The notes under the pieces were generated by a model. It was not told where the DNA came from, did no database searches, and worked only from the letters and a program-made list of their open reading frames with translations. Shown one piece after another: positions 1-6,354 of a stretch of DNA of 13,738 nucleotides (positions within the stretch are counted from its first letter, which is position 1; each line of letters opens with the position of its first letter). The DNA comes from an uncultured Chitinophagales bacterium (GTDB lineage Bacteria; Bacteroidota; Bacteroidia; Chitinophagales; Chitinophagaceae): NCBI GenBank assembly GCA_946886475.1, contig CAMPIQ010000103.1, positions 1 through 13,738 of the forward strand, given 5' to 3'. Made by a program: the position numbers and the translations under genes.

Positions 1-56
1 AATGGCCCTTTTCATATCATATAGCCCTTATCGTTGTAGCCATTCGCCGGCATGTT

Positions 57-108
57 GAACATTCGACAAGGAAAGGGATCATCAATCCCTGTTCCCTGTT
101 CGATATTC
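57..108. repeat. Imperfect inverted repeat over the 3' end of the Nudix gene
   Basis: The left arm (57-79) and right arm (85-108) are imperfect reverse complements around a 5-base loop (80-84). The core is a perfect 6-bp stem (AGGGAT/ATCCCT), and outer matches continue with small indels. The Nudix stop codon (82-84) lies in the loop, so the right arm is coding sequence for the last eight residues. There is no T-tract, so it is not a typical intrinsic terminator. The word TGTTCGATATTC in the right arm (97-108) recurs at 2488-2499. Confidence 0.6.
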
Positions 109-573
109 CATTCGGTTTTCCTTGATTAATTTAACCACAAGTTTATCAATGGGCAGGGTAACACTTTCTTCAGATAAATTATTCCAGTCAATAAAACGAA
201 ACGTTTCAATTTCGTTTTCTTTATTGTAAATGATCATCTGCTGTTCATCAAAATCGAATGCTACATTACTTAACCGCACTGAAATTTCTTCAAGCGGATG
301 TACGAAATAATAAATTGAAATGATCTGTTGCCCGGGATGAAAAGCAGACTCCTGGAAATAATCGGTTGTATATAAATGGGAATCCACTTCAACTTTCAGA
401 TTCATCTCCTCCATGAATTCTCTTTTCAGGCAGTCTCTGGTGCCTTCCCCATATTCCAGTCCTCCACCGGGAAATTTTGTATAGCGGTTGCCTCTTATTA
501 ATTCATCACTCACCAGCACCTGCCTTTGCTCATTGACCAGGATGCCATAAACACGGATATTAAAACGGTGCAT
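82..573 (-). CDS. Nudix (MutT-like) hydrolase
   Basis: A 163-residue protein of the Nudix family, which cleaves nucleoside diphosphates linked to another moiety. The substrate cannot be read from the sequence. A Nudix box spans about residues 37-59: G37, E43, then R51-E52 and E55-E56, the usual Mg-binding glutamates. The Gly near the end of the consensus is replaced by N58. The length fits a single-domain enzyme, and there is no signal peptide, so it is cytoplasmic. It starts 26 bases after the dapF stop on the same strand, so co-transcription with dapF is likely. The last eight residues (E156-D163) are encoded by one arm of an intergenic-type inverted repeat and look like a late extension rather than part of the fold. 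Family assignment is firm; function is open. Confidence 0.9.
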   Translation of the reverse strand: MHRFNIRVYGILVNEQRQVLVSDELIRGNRYTKFPGGGLEYGEGTRDCLKREFMEEMNLKVEVDSHLYTTDYFQESAFHPGQQIISIYYFVHPLEEISVRLSNVAFDFDEQQMIIYNKENEIETFRFIDWNNLSEESVTLPIDKLVVKLIKENRMEYRTGNRD

Positions 574-599
574 TGGTTTAGAGTTATATTATCAACTTA

Positions 600-1397
600 T
601 CAGTCTGTCAATCCATTAACCTCGATCTTTCCCTCAAACACTTTCTCTGCCGGACCATTGAGCCATACATCCTTATAGGAATCCCCCATTTTTTCGTATT
701 CAACACTTAATAGTCCCCCCTTTGTCTGCACTTCAACCCTGTTGAAGCCATTGTCATTATGATGGCATACAAGGGCAGCGGCCGTTACACCGGTTCCACA
801 TGAATAGGTTTCATCTTCAACACCCCTTTCAAAGGTGCGTACAATGATCCTGCCGGGTGCTTCTGTTTGTTCAACAAAATTCACATTGATCCCTTTTTCT
901 TTGAAGTCAGGACTGTTCCGGATTTCAGATCCTTCCTTAAATACATTCATGTCCATTACATGATTCCTGATAGCCACATAATGAGGCGATCCTGTATTCA
1001 GTATATAATGGTCCTTTTCTTCTGTGATCTCCGGTACATCATTCATTTTTAAAGCAATGGTGCCGTCATTATTCATGCTTGCTTCGTGCACGCCATCTAC
1101 TGCAAGAAATTTATAGACCGTCTGGATAATACCCATATCATAGGCAAATCTGGTAAGGCACCGTCCTCCGTTGCCGCACATGCTGCTTTCCCTTCCGTCG
1201 GCATTGTAATATTTCATTTCAAAATCATAACCATCAAGGGTGTTCAGCATCATTAATCCGTCTGCGCCAATTCCAAAACGCCGGTCGCATAAAAATGCTA
1301 CCTGTTCATTGGATATGCCCTCATATTTCCTGTCGCGGTTATCCAGAATAACAAAATCATTTCCTGTTCCCTGGTATTTATAAAATTGGATTGTCAT
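600..1397 (-). CDS. dapF: Diaminopimelate epimerase
   Basis: DapF interconverts LL- and meso-diaminopimelate, giving the precursor of lysine and of peptidoglycan cross-links. It is cytoplasmic and cofactor-free, using two cysteines as acid and base. Both catalytic cysteines are visible in their family motifs: C74 in MCGNGGRC and C200 in SCGTGVTAAAL. The N-terminal KYQGTGNDF block (about residues 7-15) and the substrate-binding NADGRES (65-71) are also present. At 265 residues it has the normal length for the family and is intact. The ATG start gives the expected N-terminus (MTIQFYKYQGTGNDF). It follows the phosphorylase gene by 63 bases and precedes the Nudix gene by 26 bases, all on the minus strand. 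The gap upstream of it carries a short self-similar repeat. Confidence 0.97.
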   Translation of the reverse strand: MTIQFYKYQGTGNDFVILDNRDRKYEGISNEQVAFLCDRRFGIGADGLMMLNTLDGYDFEMKYYNADGRESSMCGNGGRCLTRFAYDMGIIQTVYKFLAVDGVHEASMNNDGTIALKMNDVPEITEEKDHYILNTGSPHYVAIRNHVMDMNVFKEGSEIRNSPDFKEKGINVNFVEQTEAPGRIIVRTFERGVEDETYSCGTGVTAAALVCHHNDNGFNRVEVQTKGGLLSVEYEKMGDSYKDVWLNGPAEKVFEGKIEVNGLTD

Positions 1398-1431
1398 TTT
1401 TTATGTTTATGCCTGATTTATTATGTCACTT

Positions 1432-1465
1432 GTTAGCCATTGGCTATGGACCGATGGCCGTTAGC
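1432..1465. repeat. Short self-similar intergenic repeat at the phosphorylase stop codon
   Basis: The spacer between the phosphorylase and dapF carries GTTAGC at both ends (1432-1437 and 1460-1465). Inside it is TAGCCA-T-TGGCTA (1434-1446), a palindrome around one base, followed by further GCCAT/ATGGCC words. The phosphorylase stop (TAA, 1461-1463) and its last Ser codon lie inside the element. It has no T-tract. It resembles in style, but not in sequence, the other word-based repeats in the window. Confidence 0.5.
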
Positions 1466-2339
1466 TCATCCCTTCCACAATTCCCAGCGTCTTTTCAATC
1501 AGTTGGTCAACAGCAGCTATTCCATCTTTTGAAAATTGTTTTACCACACGGTTGGCTACTACGGCATTCAGTGAAAGACAATGATGTCCAAGCAGCCTGC
1601 CCAATCCATAAATGGCAGAAGTTTCCATTTCGAAATTGGTGATCCTGTGCTGGCCAAACTGAAACTGCGTAAGCCTGTCGATCAGTTCCGGGTTTCTTAC
1701 GCCCAGTCTGAGTATTCTTCCCTGCGGGCCATAAAATCCCGGGCAGGTTACGGTAATGCCCTGGAAGTATCCTTCCACAAAATTCTTTATCAGGGAGGAA
1801 CTTGCGGTGCTGATATAGGGATTGCAGACCTGGGAATGCAATTGCGTATGCGTTACAAAGGAATGGAGCAGCTGATTTTCCTGTTCATTGTGTTCCAGAC
1901 GGTAATAATTCAGCAGGTTATCCAAACCCAGGCCATGAGTGGAAGCCACAAAACTATCCACCGGAATATCTGCCTGTAAAGCGCCGCAGGTGCCAATGCG
2001 CATGATGTTCAGGGAAGTGGGTTTTTCTTTGATGGTGCGGGTTGAAAAATCAATGTTCGCCAGGGCATCCAGTTCATTCATCACGATATCAATATTATCG
2101 GGACCAATTCCCGATGACAGAACAGTGATCCTTTTTTTTCCGATCCTGCCGGTATGCGAAACAAATTCACGGTGCTGCTGTTTCACTTCAATGGTATCAA
2201 AATGCCTGCTGATCCTGGCCACCCTGTCCGGATCTCCAACCGTAATGATAGTGGGTGCAAGTTCTTCAGGTAAAAGGTCCAGATGATAGATGGCTCCTCT
2301 CTTATTAATGATCAATTCTGATTCGGCGATCCTTTGCAT
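1461..2339 (-). CDS. udp: Uridine phosphorylase-like nucleoside phosphorylase
   Basis: A 292-residue PNP/UDP-family phosphorylase, which cleaves nucleosides with phosphate to a free base and ribose-1-phosphate in nucleoside salvage. Seen: the phosphate-binding GDPDR loop (35-39), SSGIG (75-79), MRIGTCGAL (113-121) and the ribose-binding NFEMETSAIYGL (235-246). The P-Q-G-R stretch (Q206, R208) matches the Gln-x-Arg pair that uridine phosphorylases use to recognise uracil, which favours Udp over purine phosphorylases. It is somewhat longer than E. coli Udp, mainly at the N-terminus and around residues 100-112. It is cytoplasmic and intact. It is the first gene of a minus-strand run with dapF and the Nudix gene, and it diverges from the tRNA-Cys upstream. 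Base specificity is inferred, not proved. Confidence 0.85.
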   Translation of the reverse strand: MQRIAESELIINKRGAIYHLDLLPEELAPTIITVGDPDRVARISRHFDTIEVKQQHREFVSHTGRIGKKRITVLSSGIGPDNIDIVMNELDALANIDFSTRTIKEKPTSLNIMRIGTCGALQADIPVDSFVASTHGLGLDNLLNYYRLEHNEQENQLLHSFVTHTQLHSQVCNPYISTASSSLIKNFVEGYFQGITVTCPGFYGPQGRILRLGVRNPELIDRLTQFQFGQHRITNFEMETSAIYGLGRLLGHHCLSLNAVVANRVVKQFSKDGIAAVDQLIEKTLGIVEGMS

Positions 2340-2503
2340 AGATTGAACAAATGTTAAGCTGTAAATGTCGTTTTAATTAGGAATAAAAATATCCTTATTT
2401 TCGCAACCGTTTCGAATAAGCAGGGAACCAGGTATTCAGATGTAGTACTATCCGGATGCTGTTCATCATGCTTCCCTCGTCTGTCCTTGTTCGATATTCA
2501 ACC
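2340..2503. other. Divergent spacer between phosphorylase and tRNA-Cys
   Basis: A 164-base spacer that should hold the promoters of the minus-strand phosphorylase and the plus-strand tRNA. I see no convincing promoter or operator. An open frame on the minus strand runs from here through the tRNA but resembles no protein. The 12-base word TGTTCGATATTC at 2488-2499, just before the tRNA, is identical to the one at 97-108. Confidence 0.4.
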
Positions 2504-2574
2504 GGTACCGTGGCCGAGTGGCTAGGCTGAGCTCTGCAAAAGCTCCTACAGCAGTTCGAATCTGCTCGGTACCT
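2504..2574 (+). tRNA. tRNA-Cys (anticodon GCA)
   Basis: A complete 71-base cloverleaf. The acceptor stem is GGTACCG (2504-2510) with CGGTACC (2567-2573). The D arm is GCC/GGC (2513-2515 with 2525-2527). The anticodon stem is GAGCT/AGCTC (2529-2533 with 2541-2545) around loop CTGCAAA, with anticodon GCA at 2536-2538. The T arm is AGCAG/CTGCT (2550-2554 with 2562-2566) around TTCGAAT. The discriminator base is T (U73), the known identity element for cysteinyl-tRNA synthetase, which supports the Cys call independently. The 3' CCA is not encoded and must be added after transcription. Confidence 0.96.
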
Positions 2575-2575
2575 C

Positions 2576-2596
2576 AATCCCCGGCAGGGGATTTTT
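2576..2596 (+). terminator. Intrinsic terminator of tRNA-Cys
   Basis: A perfect 7-bp stem, AATCCCC (2576-2582) with GGGGATT (2587-2593), around the loop GGCA. A run of five T (2592-2596) follows. It begins two bases after the tRNA's last base, so the tRNA is probably a single-gene transcript. Confidence 0.85.
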
Positions 2597-2713
2597 GCTG
2601 ATGGTTGATGGTTGATTGATGGGATATTAAATTAAAGAGTTTCCCTTTTTCAACCAGGAGTTACATGATACTTCTGAAATCACCGGTCAACCATCAGCTA
2701 TCAACCATCAACC
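2597..2713. repeat. Long-range inverted repeat made of a tandem 7-base word
   Basis: Both arms consist of a repeated GGTTGAT word and its complement. GGTTGATGGTTGAT (2603-2616) is the exact reverse complement of 2700-2713. In an alternative register, GCTGATGGTTGA (2597-2608) is the exact reverse complement of 2687-2698. About 83 bases separate the outer arms. The right arm ends six bases before the ATG at 2720, so the leader of that gene lies in the element; the left arm starts directly after the tRNA terminator. I see no gene in this stretch. Confidence 0.7.
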
Positions 2714-2719
2714 TTTTTC

Positions 2720-3064
2720 ATGCTATCAAAAAACGACGAAGATTTTATAAAATACTGGGAGATTCAAAGGAAGAAGAAAAAGCAGTTTCTACGTAAACTT
2801 TCCATTGGACTGCCACTTGGTGTGATCATTGTGGTGGCTCTGGTAGTGAATTTCCTGAGTGGCTGGTACGATAAGGCAGACATGATGCTGCGTCAGAATT
2901 CTTCCGTTATCATTGTCGTTCTGATCGCGGCCCTGGGTATCGTGGTATTCATTACCGTTTTTTCCGCGAGGCATAAATGGGACCAGAATGAACTTCATTA
3001 CCAGGAACTGATGGCAAAAAGGGAAAGGGATGATGCAGCAGTTAATGAAGAAACAACGTCATAA
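2720..3064 (+). CDS. Small two-helix inner-membrane protein of unknown function
   Basis: A 114-residue protein that I cannot assign to a named function. It has a charged N-terminus rich in Lys/Arg (residues 17-26), a first hydrophobic segment at about 29-47, a short loop with SGWYDKAD, a second hydrophobic segment at about 62-81, and a charged, probably helical tail. The positive residues before the first helix suggest both ends face the cytoplasm. The downstream FKBP lipoprotein starts 7 bases after its stop, so the two are probably co-transcribed. Small proteins of this shape occur in Chitinophagaceae as uncharacterised membrane proteins (recollection, not checked). The ATG start follows directly on a repeat arm. 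Confidence 0.75.
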   Translation: MLSKNDEDFIKYWEIQRKKKKQFLRKLSIGLPLGVIIVVALVVNFLSGWYDKADMMLRQNSSVIIVVLIAALGIVVFITVFSARHKWDQNELHYQELMAKRERDDAAVNEETTS

Positions 3065-3071
3065 ATATAAA

Positions 3072-3566
3072 ATGCGACCTATGTTAAAGAAAATAGTTTT
3101 TGGTTTTTTGGTAGTAGCATCTTTCAGTGGTTGTCTGAAGAACTCGGATCTGGCCAACCCATGCGATTACGATCCATGTGAGATCAAAGCGCCTGCTTCA
3201 GAAATACAACAGGTGCAAACGTATCTGACTTCAAATAATATCACGGCCATCCAGCATTGCAGTGGCTTGTTCTATGATGTTGAAGTGGCCGGTACCGGTG
3301 CCACACCCGGGGTATGTTCCAACATAACTGTTAATTATGAAGGAAGACTGACCAACGGTAATGTATTTGATGCTTCCACATCTCCCGTAACATTCAATCT
3401 CAGCCAGGTGATCAACGGTTGGAAGAACGGATTGCCTTTGATCAAAGCCGGGGGAAGGATCAATTTATATATTCCGCCTACACTGGCATATGGTAGTACA
3501 AGCCAGGGAAGCATACCTGCTAATTCCGTATTGATATTTAAGGTAGAACTGATTGCTGTTCAATAG
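3072..3566 (+). CDS. FKBP-type peptidyl-prolyl isomerase lipoprotein
   Basis: An FKBP-fold prolyl cis-trans isomerase, probably anchored in the periplasm or outer membrane and helping envelope proteins fold. I chose the ATG at 3072 (ATG at 3081 also possible) because it gives a clean lipoprotein signal, MRPMLKK plus a hydrophobic core, ending in FSGC with lipidated C21. The longer frame from 3030 would overlap the previous gene and add a charged segment. The FKBP domain spans about residues 82-164. Likely active-site positions seen are Y89, F99-D100, V113-I114, W117 and Y140. After the lipid Cys come four more: C31 and C36 (C-x4-C), C63 and C82, which could form two disulfides in an oxidising compartment. 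It follows the small membrane protein by 7 bases. Confidence 0.9.
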   Translation: MRPMLKKIVFGFLVVASFSGCLKNSDLANPCDYDPCEIKAPASEIQQVQTYLTSNNITAIQHCSGLFYDVEVAGTGATPGVCSNITVNYEGRLTNGNVFDASTSPVTFNLSQVINGWKNGLPLIKAGGRINLYIPPTLAYGSTSQGSIPANSVLIFKVELIAVQ

Positions 3567-3583
3567 TTCTGGTAATTCAGGAT

Positions 3584-3591
3584 TACATTTG
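3584..3591 (+). promoter_or_regulatory. Candidate Bacteroidota -7 element before sdaA
   Basis: TACATTTG matches the Bacteroidota -7 consensus TAnnTTTG exactly. It would put transcription start a few bases downstream and leave only a short leader before the TTG start at 3607. I do not see a good -33 TTTG at the right distance, so the call is tentative. Confidence 0.35.
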
Positions 3592-3606
3592 TTGAAACTT
3601 TAAAGC

Positions 3607-5031
3607 TTGGCACACGAAGCCATTTCTGTATTTGATATTTTTAAGATAGGTGTAGGACCTTCCAGTTCCCATACCCTGGGACCCTGGCGTGCTGCCCAGC
3701 GGTTTGTAAGATCACTTCAGGATACAAACAGAACCGGTGAGATAGCTTCACTTAAAGTTTTACTATATGGATCACTTGCCAAAACAGGTAAAGGTCATGG
3801 TACTGACATAGCCGTACAACTGGGTTTGGGAGGACAGGATCCGGTAAGTTTTGAAGTAGATAAGATATCCTCGCATATCAACGGGATCGCCATCAGTAAA
3901 AAATTGTTGGTGAACAACCTGGTTGAGATTGATTTTGATCCGGCTGTTGATATTGAATTTCTTTTTAGTGAAAGTCTTCCTTTTCATCCCAACGCATTAA
4001 GTTTCCTGGTAAGCTTTAAGAATGGAGCATCTATTTCGGAAACCTATTATTCCATAGGCGGTGGATTTGTGGTAAAGGAAGGGGAGACTAACGGTCAGGA
4101 ACAGGTGATCCTTCCATTTCCTGTAAGCACGGCCTCTGAACTGTTGCACTGGTGTTTAAAAACAGGTTTATCAATTCATGAAGTTGTGCTGGAAAATGAA
4201 TCTGCCTGGAGACCGGAAAAGGAAACCAGGGAAGGGGTTTTGAAGATATGGCAGGTGATGAAGGATTGTACCTATCGTGGTTGTCATACTTCAGGTACAC
4301 TGCCCGGCGGGTTGAATGTAAGCAGGCGGGCTGCAGGTCTGAATAAGAAACTTCTGAAAGACAGTAGTTATTCCAATTATGAGGAATGGGTAGCGGCTAT
4401 AAAAAAAGGGGGACATACTTTTCAGTATATACTCGACTGGGTAAGTTGTTTTGCGCTGGCGGTGAATGAAGAAAATGCATCTTTTGGAAGAGTGGTAACA
4501 GCGCCAACAAATGGAGCAGCAGGTGTAATTCCCGCCGTATTGCATTATTATATCATGTTCACTGATGGAATTACTGAAGATAAGATCATCCAGTTTTTAT
4601 TGACGGCATCAGAAATAGGAAGCATATTTAAAAAAGGAGCCACCATTTCTGCAGCCATGGGTGGATGCCAGGCAGAGATCGGCGTATCTTCTTCAATGGC
4701 AGCCGCTGCGCTTACAGAAGCGCTGGGTGGAACCCAAAGGCAGGCCCTGATGGCTGCTGAAATTGCCATGGAACATCATTTGGGAATGACCTGCGATCCC
4801 ATTGCAGGCCTGGTGCAGGTACCCTGTATTGAAAGAAATACCATGGGAGCCATCAAGGCCATCACCGCATCCCAGCTTGCATTACAAAGTTCTCCCGATT
4901 ATGCAAAGGTTTCTCTCGATGTGGTGGTGGAAACCATGTGGGAGACTGCTTTGGATATGAACAGCAAATACAAGGAAACCGCAGAAGGCGGACTCGCTAT
5001 CAATATTCCATTAGGACTGAGTGAATGCTGA
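3607..5031 (+). CDS. sdaA: L-serine ammonia-lyase (iron-sulfur type)
   Basis: Converts L-serine to pyruvate and ammonia with a [4Fe-4S] cluster; cytoplasmic. At 474 residues it is the single-chain form with both domains. The N-terminal domain opens with [17 protein letters not shown] (about residues 7-23). The C-terminal catalytic domain carries the three conserved cluster cysteines: C354 (GGCQAEIG), C396 (MTCDPIAG) and C407 (QVPCIERN). The start must be the TTG at 3607: an in-frame TAA lies two codons upstream (3601-3603), there is no ATG before the conserved N-terminal motif, and the resulting N-terminus fits the family. It lies 40 bases after the FKBP gene with a possible promoter of its own between them. 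Nothing else in the window is a serine-metabolism gene. Confidence 0.95.
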   Translation: MAHEAISVFDIFKIGVGPSSSHTLGPWRAAQRFVRSLQDTNRTGEIASLKVLLYGSLAKTGKGHGTDIAVQLGLGGQDPVSFEVDKISSHINGIAISKKLLVNNLVEIDFDPAVDIEFLFSESLPFHPNALSFLVSFKNGASISETYYSIGGGFVVKEGETNGQEQVILPFPVSTASELLHWCLKTGLSIHEVVLENESAWRPEKETREGVLKIWQVMKDCTYRGCHTSGTLPGGLNVSRRAAGLNKKLLKDSSYSNYEEWVAAIKKGGHTFQYILDWVSCFALAVNEENASFGRVVTAPTNGAAGVIPAVLHYYIMFTDGITEDKIIQFLLTASEIGSIFKKGATISAAMGGCQAEIGVSSSMAAAALTEALGGTQRQALMAAEIAMEHHLGMTCDPIAGLVQVPCIERNTMGAIKAITASQLALQSSPDYAKVSLDVVVETMWETALDMNSKYKETAEGGLAINIPLGLSEC

Positions 5032-5108
5032 TCAGAGATGGAATGGATACAGCTTGTGTTTAAGGGATCAAGGATGAATCAGATGAAATGGATCCCCGCT
5101 GAAATTTA

Positions 5109-5137
5109 TTTGTTCAACTCTTTACATCATAATTTCA
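5109..5137 (+). promoter_or_regulatory. Possible nirK promoter
   Basis: TTTG (5109-5112) and TAATTTCA (5130-5137) lie 17 bases apart, a loose fit to the Bacteroidota TTTG/TAnnTTTG pattern, with the ATG 28 bases further on. The -7 element matches only partly. I found no clear FNR/DNR-type palindrome (TTGAT-n4-ATCAA) in the 134-base gap, so oxygen or NO control cannot be read from the sequence. Confidence 0.25.
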
Positions 5138-5165
5138 ATGGCATGCATTTTTTGCAAATCACGAT

Positions 5166-6194
5166 ATGAAAGCATATTCAATATTGACCGGCCTGTTGTT
5201 TTTTATTATGTCCTGTAATGATAATAAAAATAATGACGGCCCGGTATATGGAGCCCCGTCCGCGAAAGTAACCTCTACTCCAAATAACCAGCGTGAGCTG
5301 GTTGGTCCTTTGACCTATGGTCCTGGTGTTCCTAAAATAGTAGAAGCAGATACGGTTGTTGTGAAAATGGATGCCAGGCATAGATTATTTCAGATCAGTC
5401 CGGAAGTTTTTTATAAGGCATGGACATTTGGTGATTCAGTGCCGGGGCCGATCCTGCGCGTAAGGGTGGGTCAGACCATAAAATTTTCAATGACTGACCG
5501 GTCTGCAGATACCATAAAGAATATGAAGATGTTCATGAACAATGCACCTATGGAATATATGCCCCATTCCATAGATTTTCATGCTTCAATGGTAAATCCT
5601 GAAGATAAATTCAGAAGCATCAATCCGGGGGAGACCATTGAATTTACCTGGACAGCAAATTATCCCGGTGTATTCATGTACCATTGCGCCACGCCATCCG
5701 TTCTGGTACATATGGCCAATGGAATGATAGGTATGGTAATAGTAGAACCGGCTGACGGATATCCCACCGAAGTAAACCAGGAATATGCCATTGTGCAAAA
5801 CGAATATTATGCGAAAAAGCAGGGTGATGTTTATGTGTTGGATACGGCAGCTGCAAGGTTAAGACATCCAAGTTTTGTAACTTTTAATGGAAAGGCAGGA
5901 CAATATGTAGTGAGGTCTTTAAAAGCAAAAGCGGGCGAAAGGGTAAGAATGTATGTACTGAATGTCGGGCCCAATTTATTTTCCAGTTTTCATGTGATCG
6001 GGACTATACTTGATAAGGTGTGGCTGGATGGAAACCCTGAAAATGAACTGGTGGGTATGCAGTCAGTAACTTTGCCCCCCGGTGGCGGTGCTATAGTAGA
6101 ATTTATTATGCCGGAAAAAGGATTATATCATTTCGTTGACCATTCTTTTGCAAACGCGGAAGCTGGTGCTATTGGAACTATTAAGGCGGAATGA
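5166..6194 (+). CDS. nirK: Copper-containing nitrite reductase, AniA-like lipoprotein
   Basis: Reduces nitrite to nitric oxide in the periplasm using type 1 and type 2 copper centres. The 342-residue protein has two cupredoxin domains (about 58-195 and 205-342). All expected ligands are in place: type 1 copper H134, C174, H182 and M187; type 2 copper H139, H173 and H326; catalytic pair D137 (HSIDFH) and H276 (SSFHVIG). The C174-to-H182 spacing and the C-terminal half (LKAKAGE, GPNLFSSFHVIG, VDHS) resemble the Neisseria AniA group. A signal peptide ends in IMSC, so C17 is probably lipidated, followed by a flexible N/D-rich linker. No nitric oxide reductase, cytochrome or copper chaperone gene lies nearby. 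A related multicopper oxidase is the main alternative, but the full ligand set makes NirK much more likely. Confidence 0.92.
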   Translation: MKAYSILTGLLFFIMSCNDNKNNDGPVYGAPSAKVTSTPNNQRELVGPLTYGPGVPKIVEADTVVVKMDARHRLFQISPEVFYKAWTFGDSVPGPILRVRVGQTIKFSMTDRSADTIKNMKMFMNNAPMEYMPHSIDFHASMVNPEDKFRSINPGETIEFTWTANYPGVFMYHCATPSVLVHMANGMIGMVIVEPADGYPTEVNQEYAIVQNEYYAKKQGDVYVLDTAAARLRHPSFVTFNGKAGQYVVRSLKAKAGERVRMYVLNVGPNLFSSFHVIGTILDKVWLDGNPENELVGMQSVTLPPGGGAIVEFIMPEKGLYHFVDHSFANAEAGAIGTIKAE

Positions 6195-6237
6195 TCAGGG
6201 ATATGGAACAGGGAATTAATTTCATTTTTTCCGGAGT

Positions 6238-6261
6238 GGCTATTGATTCATGGTCATAGCC
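6238..6261. other. Hairpin in the convergent nirK / unknown-gene spacer
   Basis: In the 160-base gap between two convergent genes, GGCTATTGA (6238-6246) pairs with TCATAGCC (6254-6261) as an 8-bp stem with one bulged T and a 7-base loop. No T-tract follows on either strand, so it is not a standard intrinsic terminator, though it could slow polymerase. The rest of the gap holds no gene. The word GGAACAGGGA at about 6205-6214 also occurs, on the minus strand, in the 57-108 repeat. Confidence 0.3.
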
Positions 6262-6354
6262 TCATCCCATTCATTGCAGAATACATGGACTTCCTGTACC
6301 TCTCTGCCCTCCGTGTAACTTCATGTGTGCCTATTGGGTACAACCAGAACGAAG

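Noticed and set aside
2395..2577. 60-residue minus-strand open frame between the phosphorylase and the tRNA
   Set aside because: It runs antisense through the whole tRNA-Cys and includes the repeat word; its Arg/Ser/Cys-rich translation is what an antisense tRNA frame gives.
3030..3071. Upstream start for the FKBP lipoprotein
   Set aside because: It would overlap the preceding gene by 35 bases and put a long basic stretch before the lipoprotein signal; the ATG at 3072 gives a normal signal peptide.
3573..3584. 12-base word TAATTCAGGATT shared with 7520-7531
   Set aside because: It is AT-rich and stands alone, with no extended similarity around it, so it may be chance.
5032..5165. FNR/NnrR-type operator upstream of nirK, and an imperfect direct repeat of GATGGAATGGAT / GATGAAATGGAT words
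   Set aside because: No TTGAT-n4-ATCAA-like palindrome is present, and the direct repeat is short and imperfect.
6195..6354. Degraded copy of a CTCTGTG-type intergenic repeat near 6300-6335
   Set aside because: Similarity to a repeat remembered from other Bacteroidota is weak, and there is no second copy in the window to compare.
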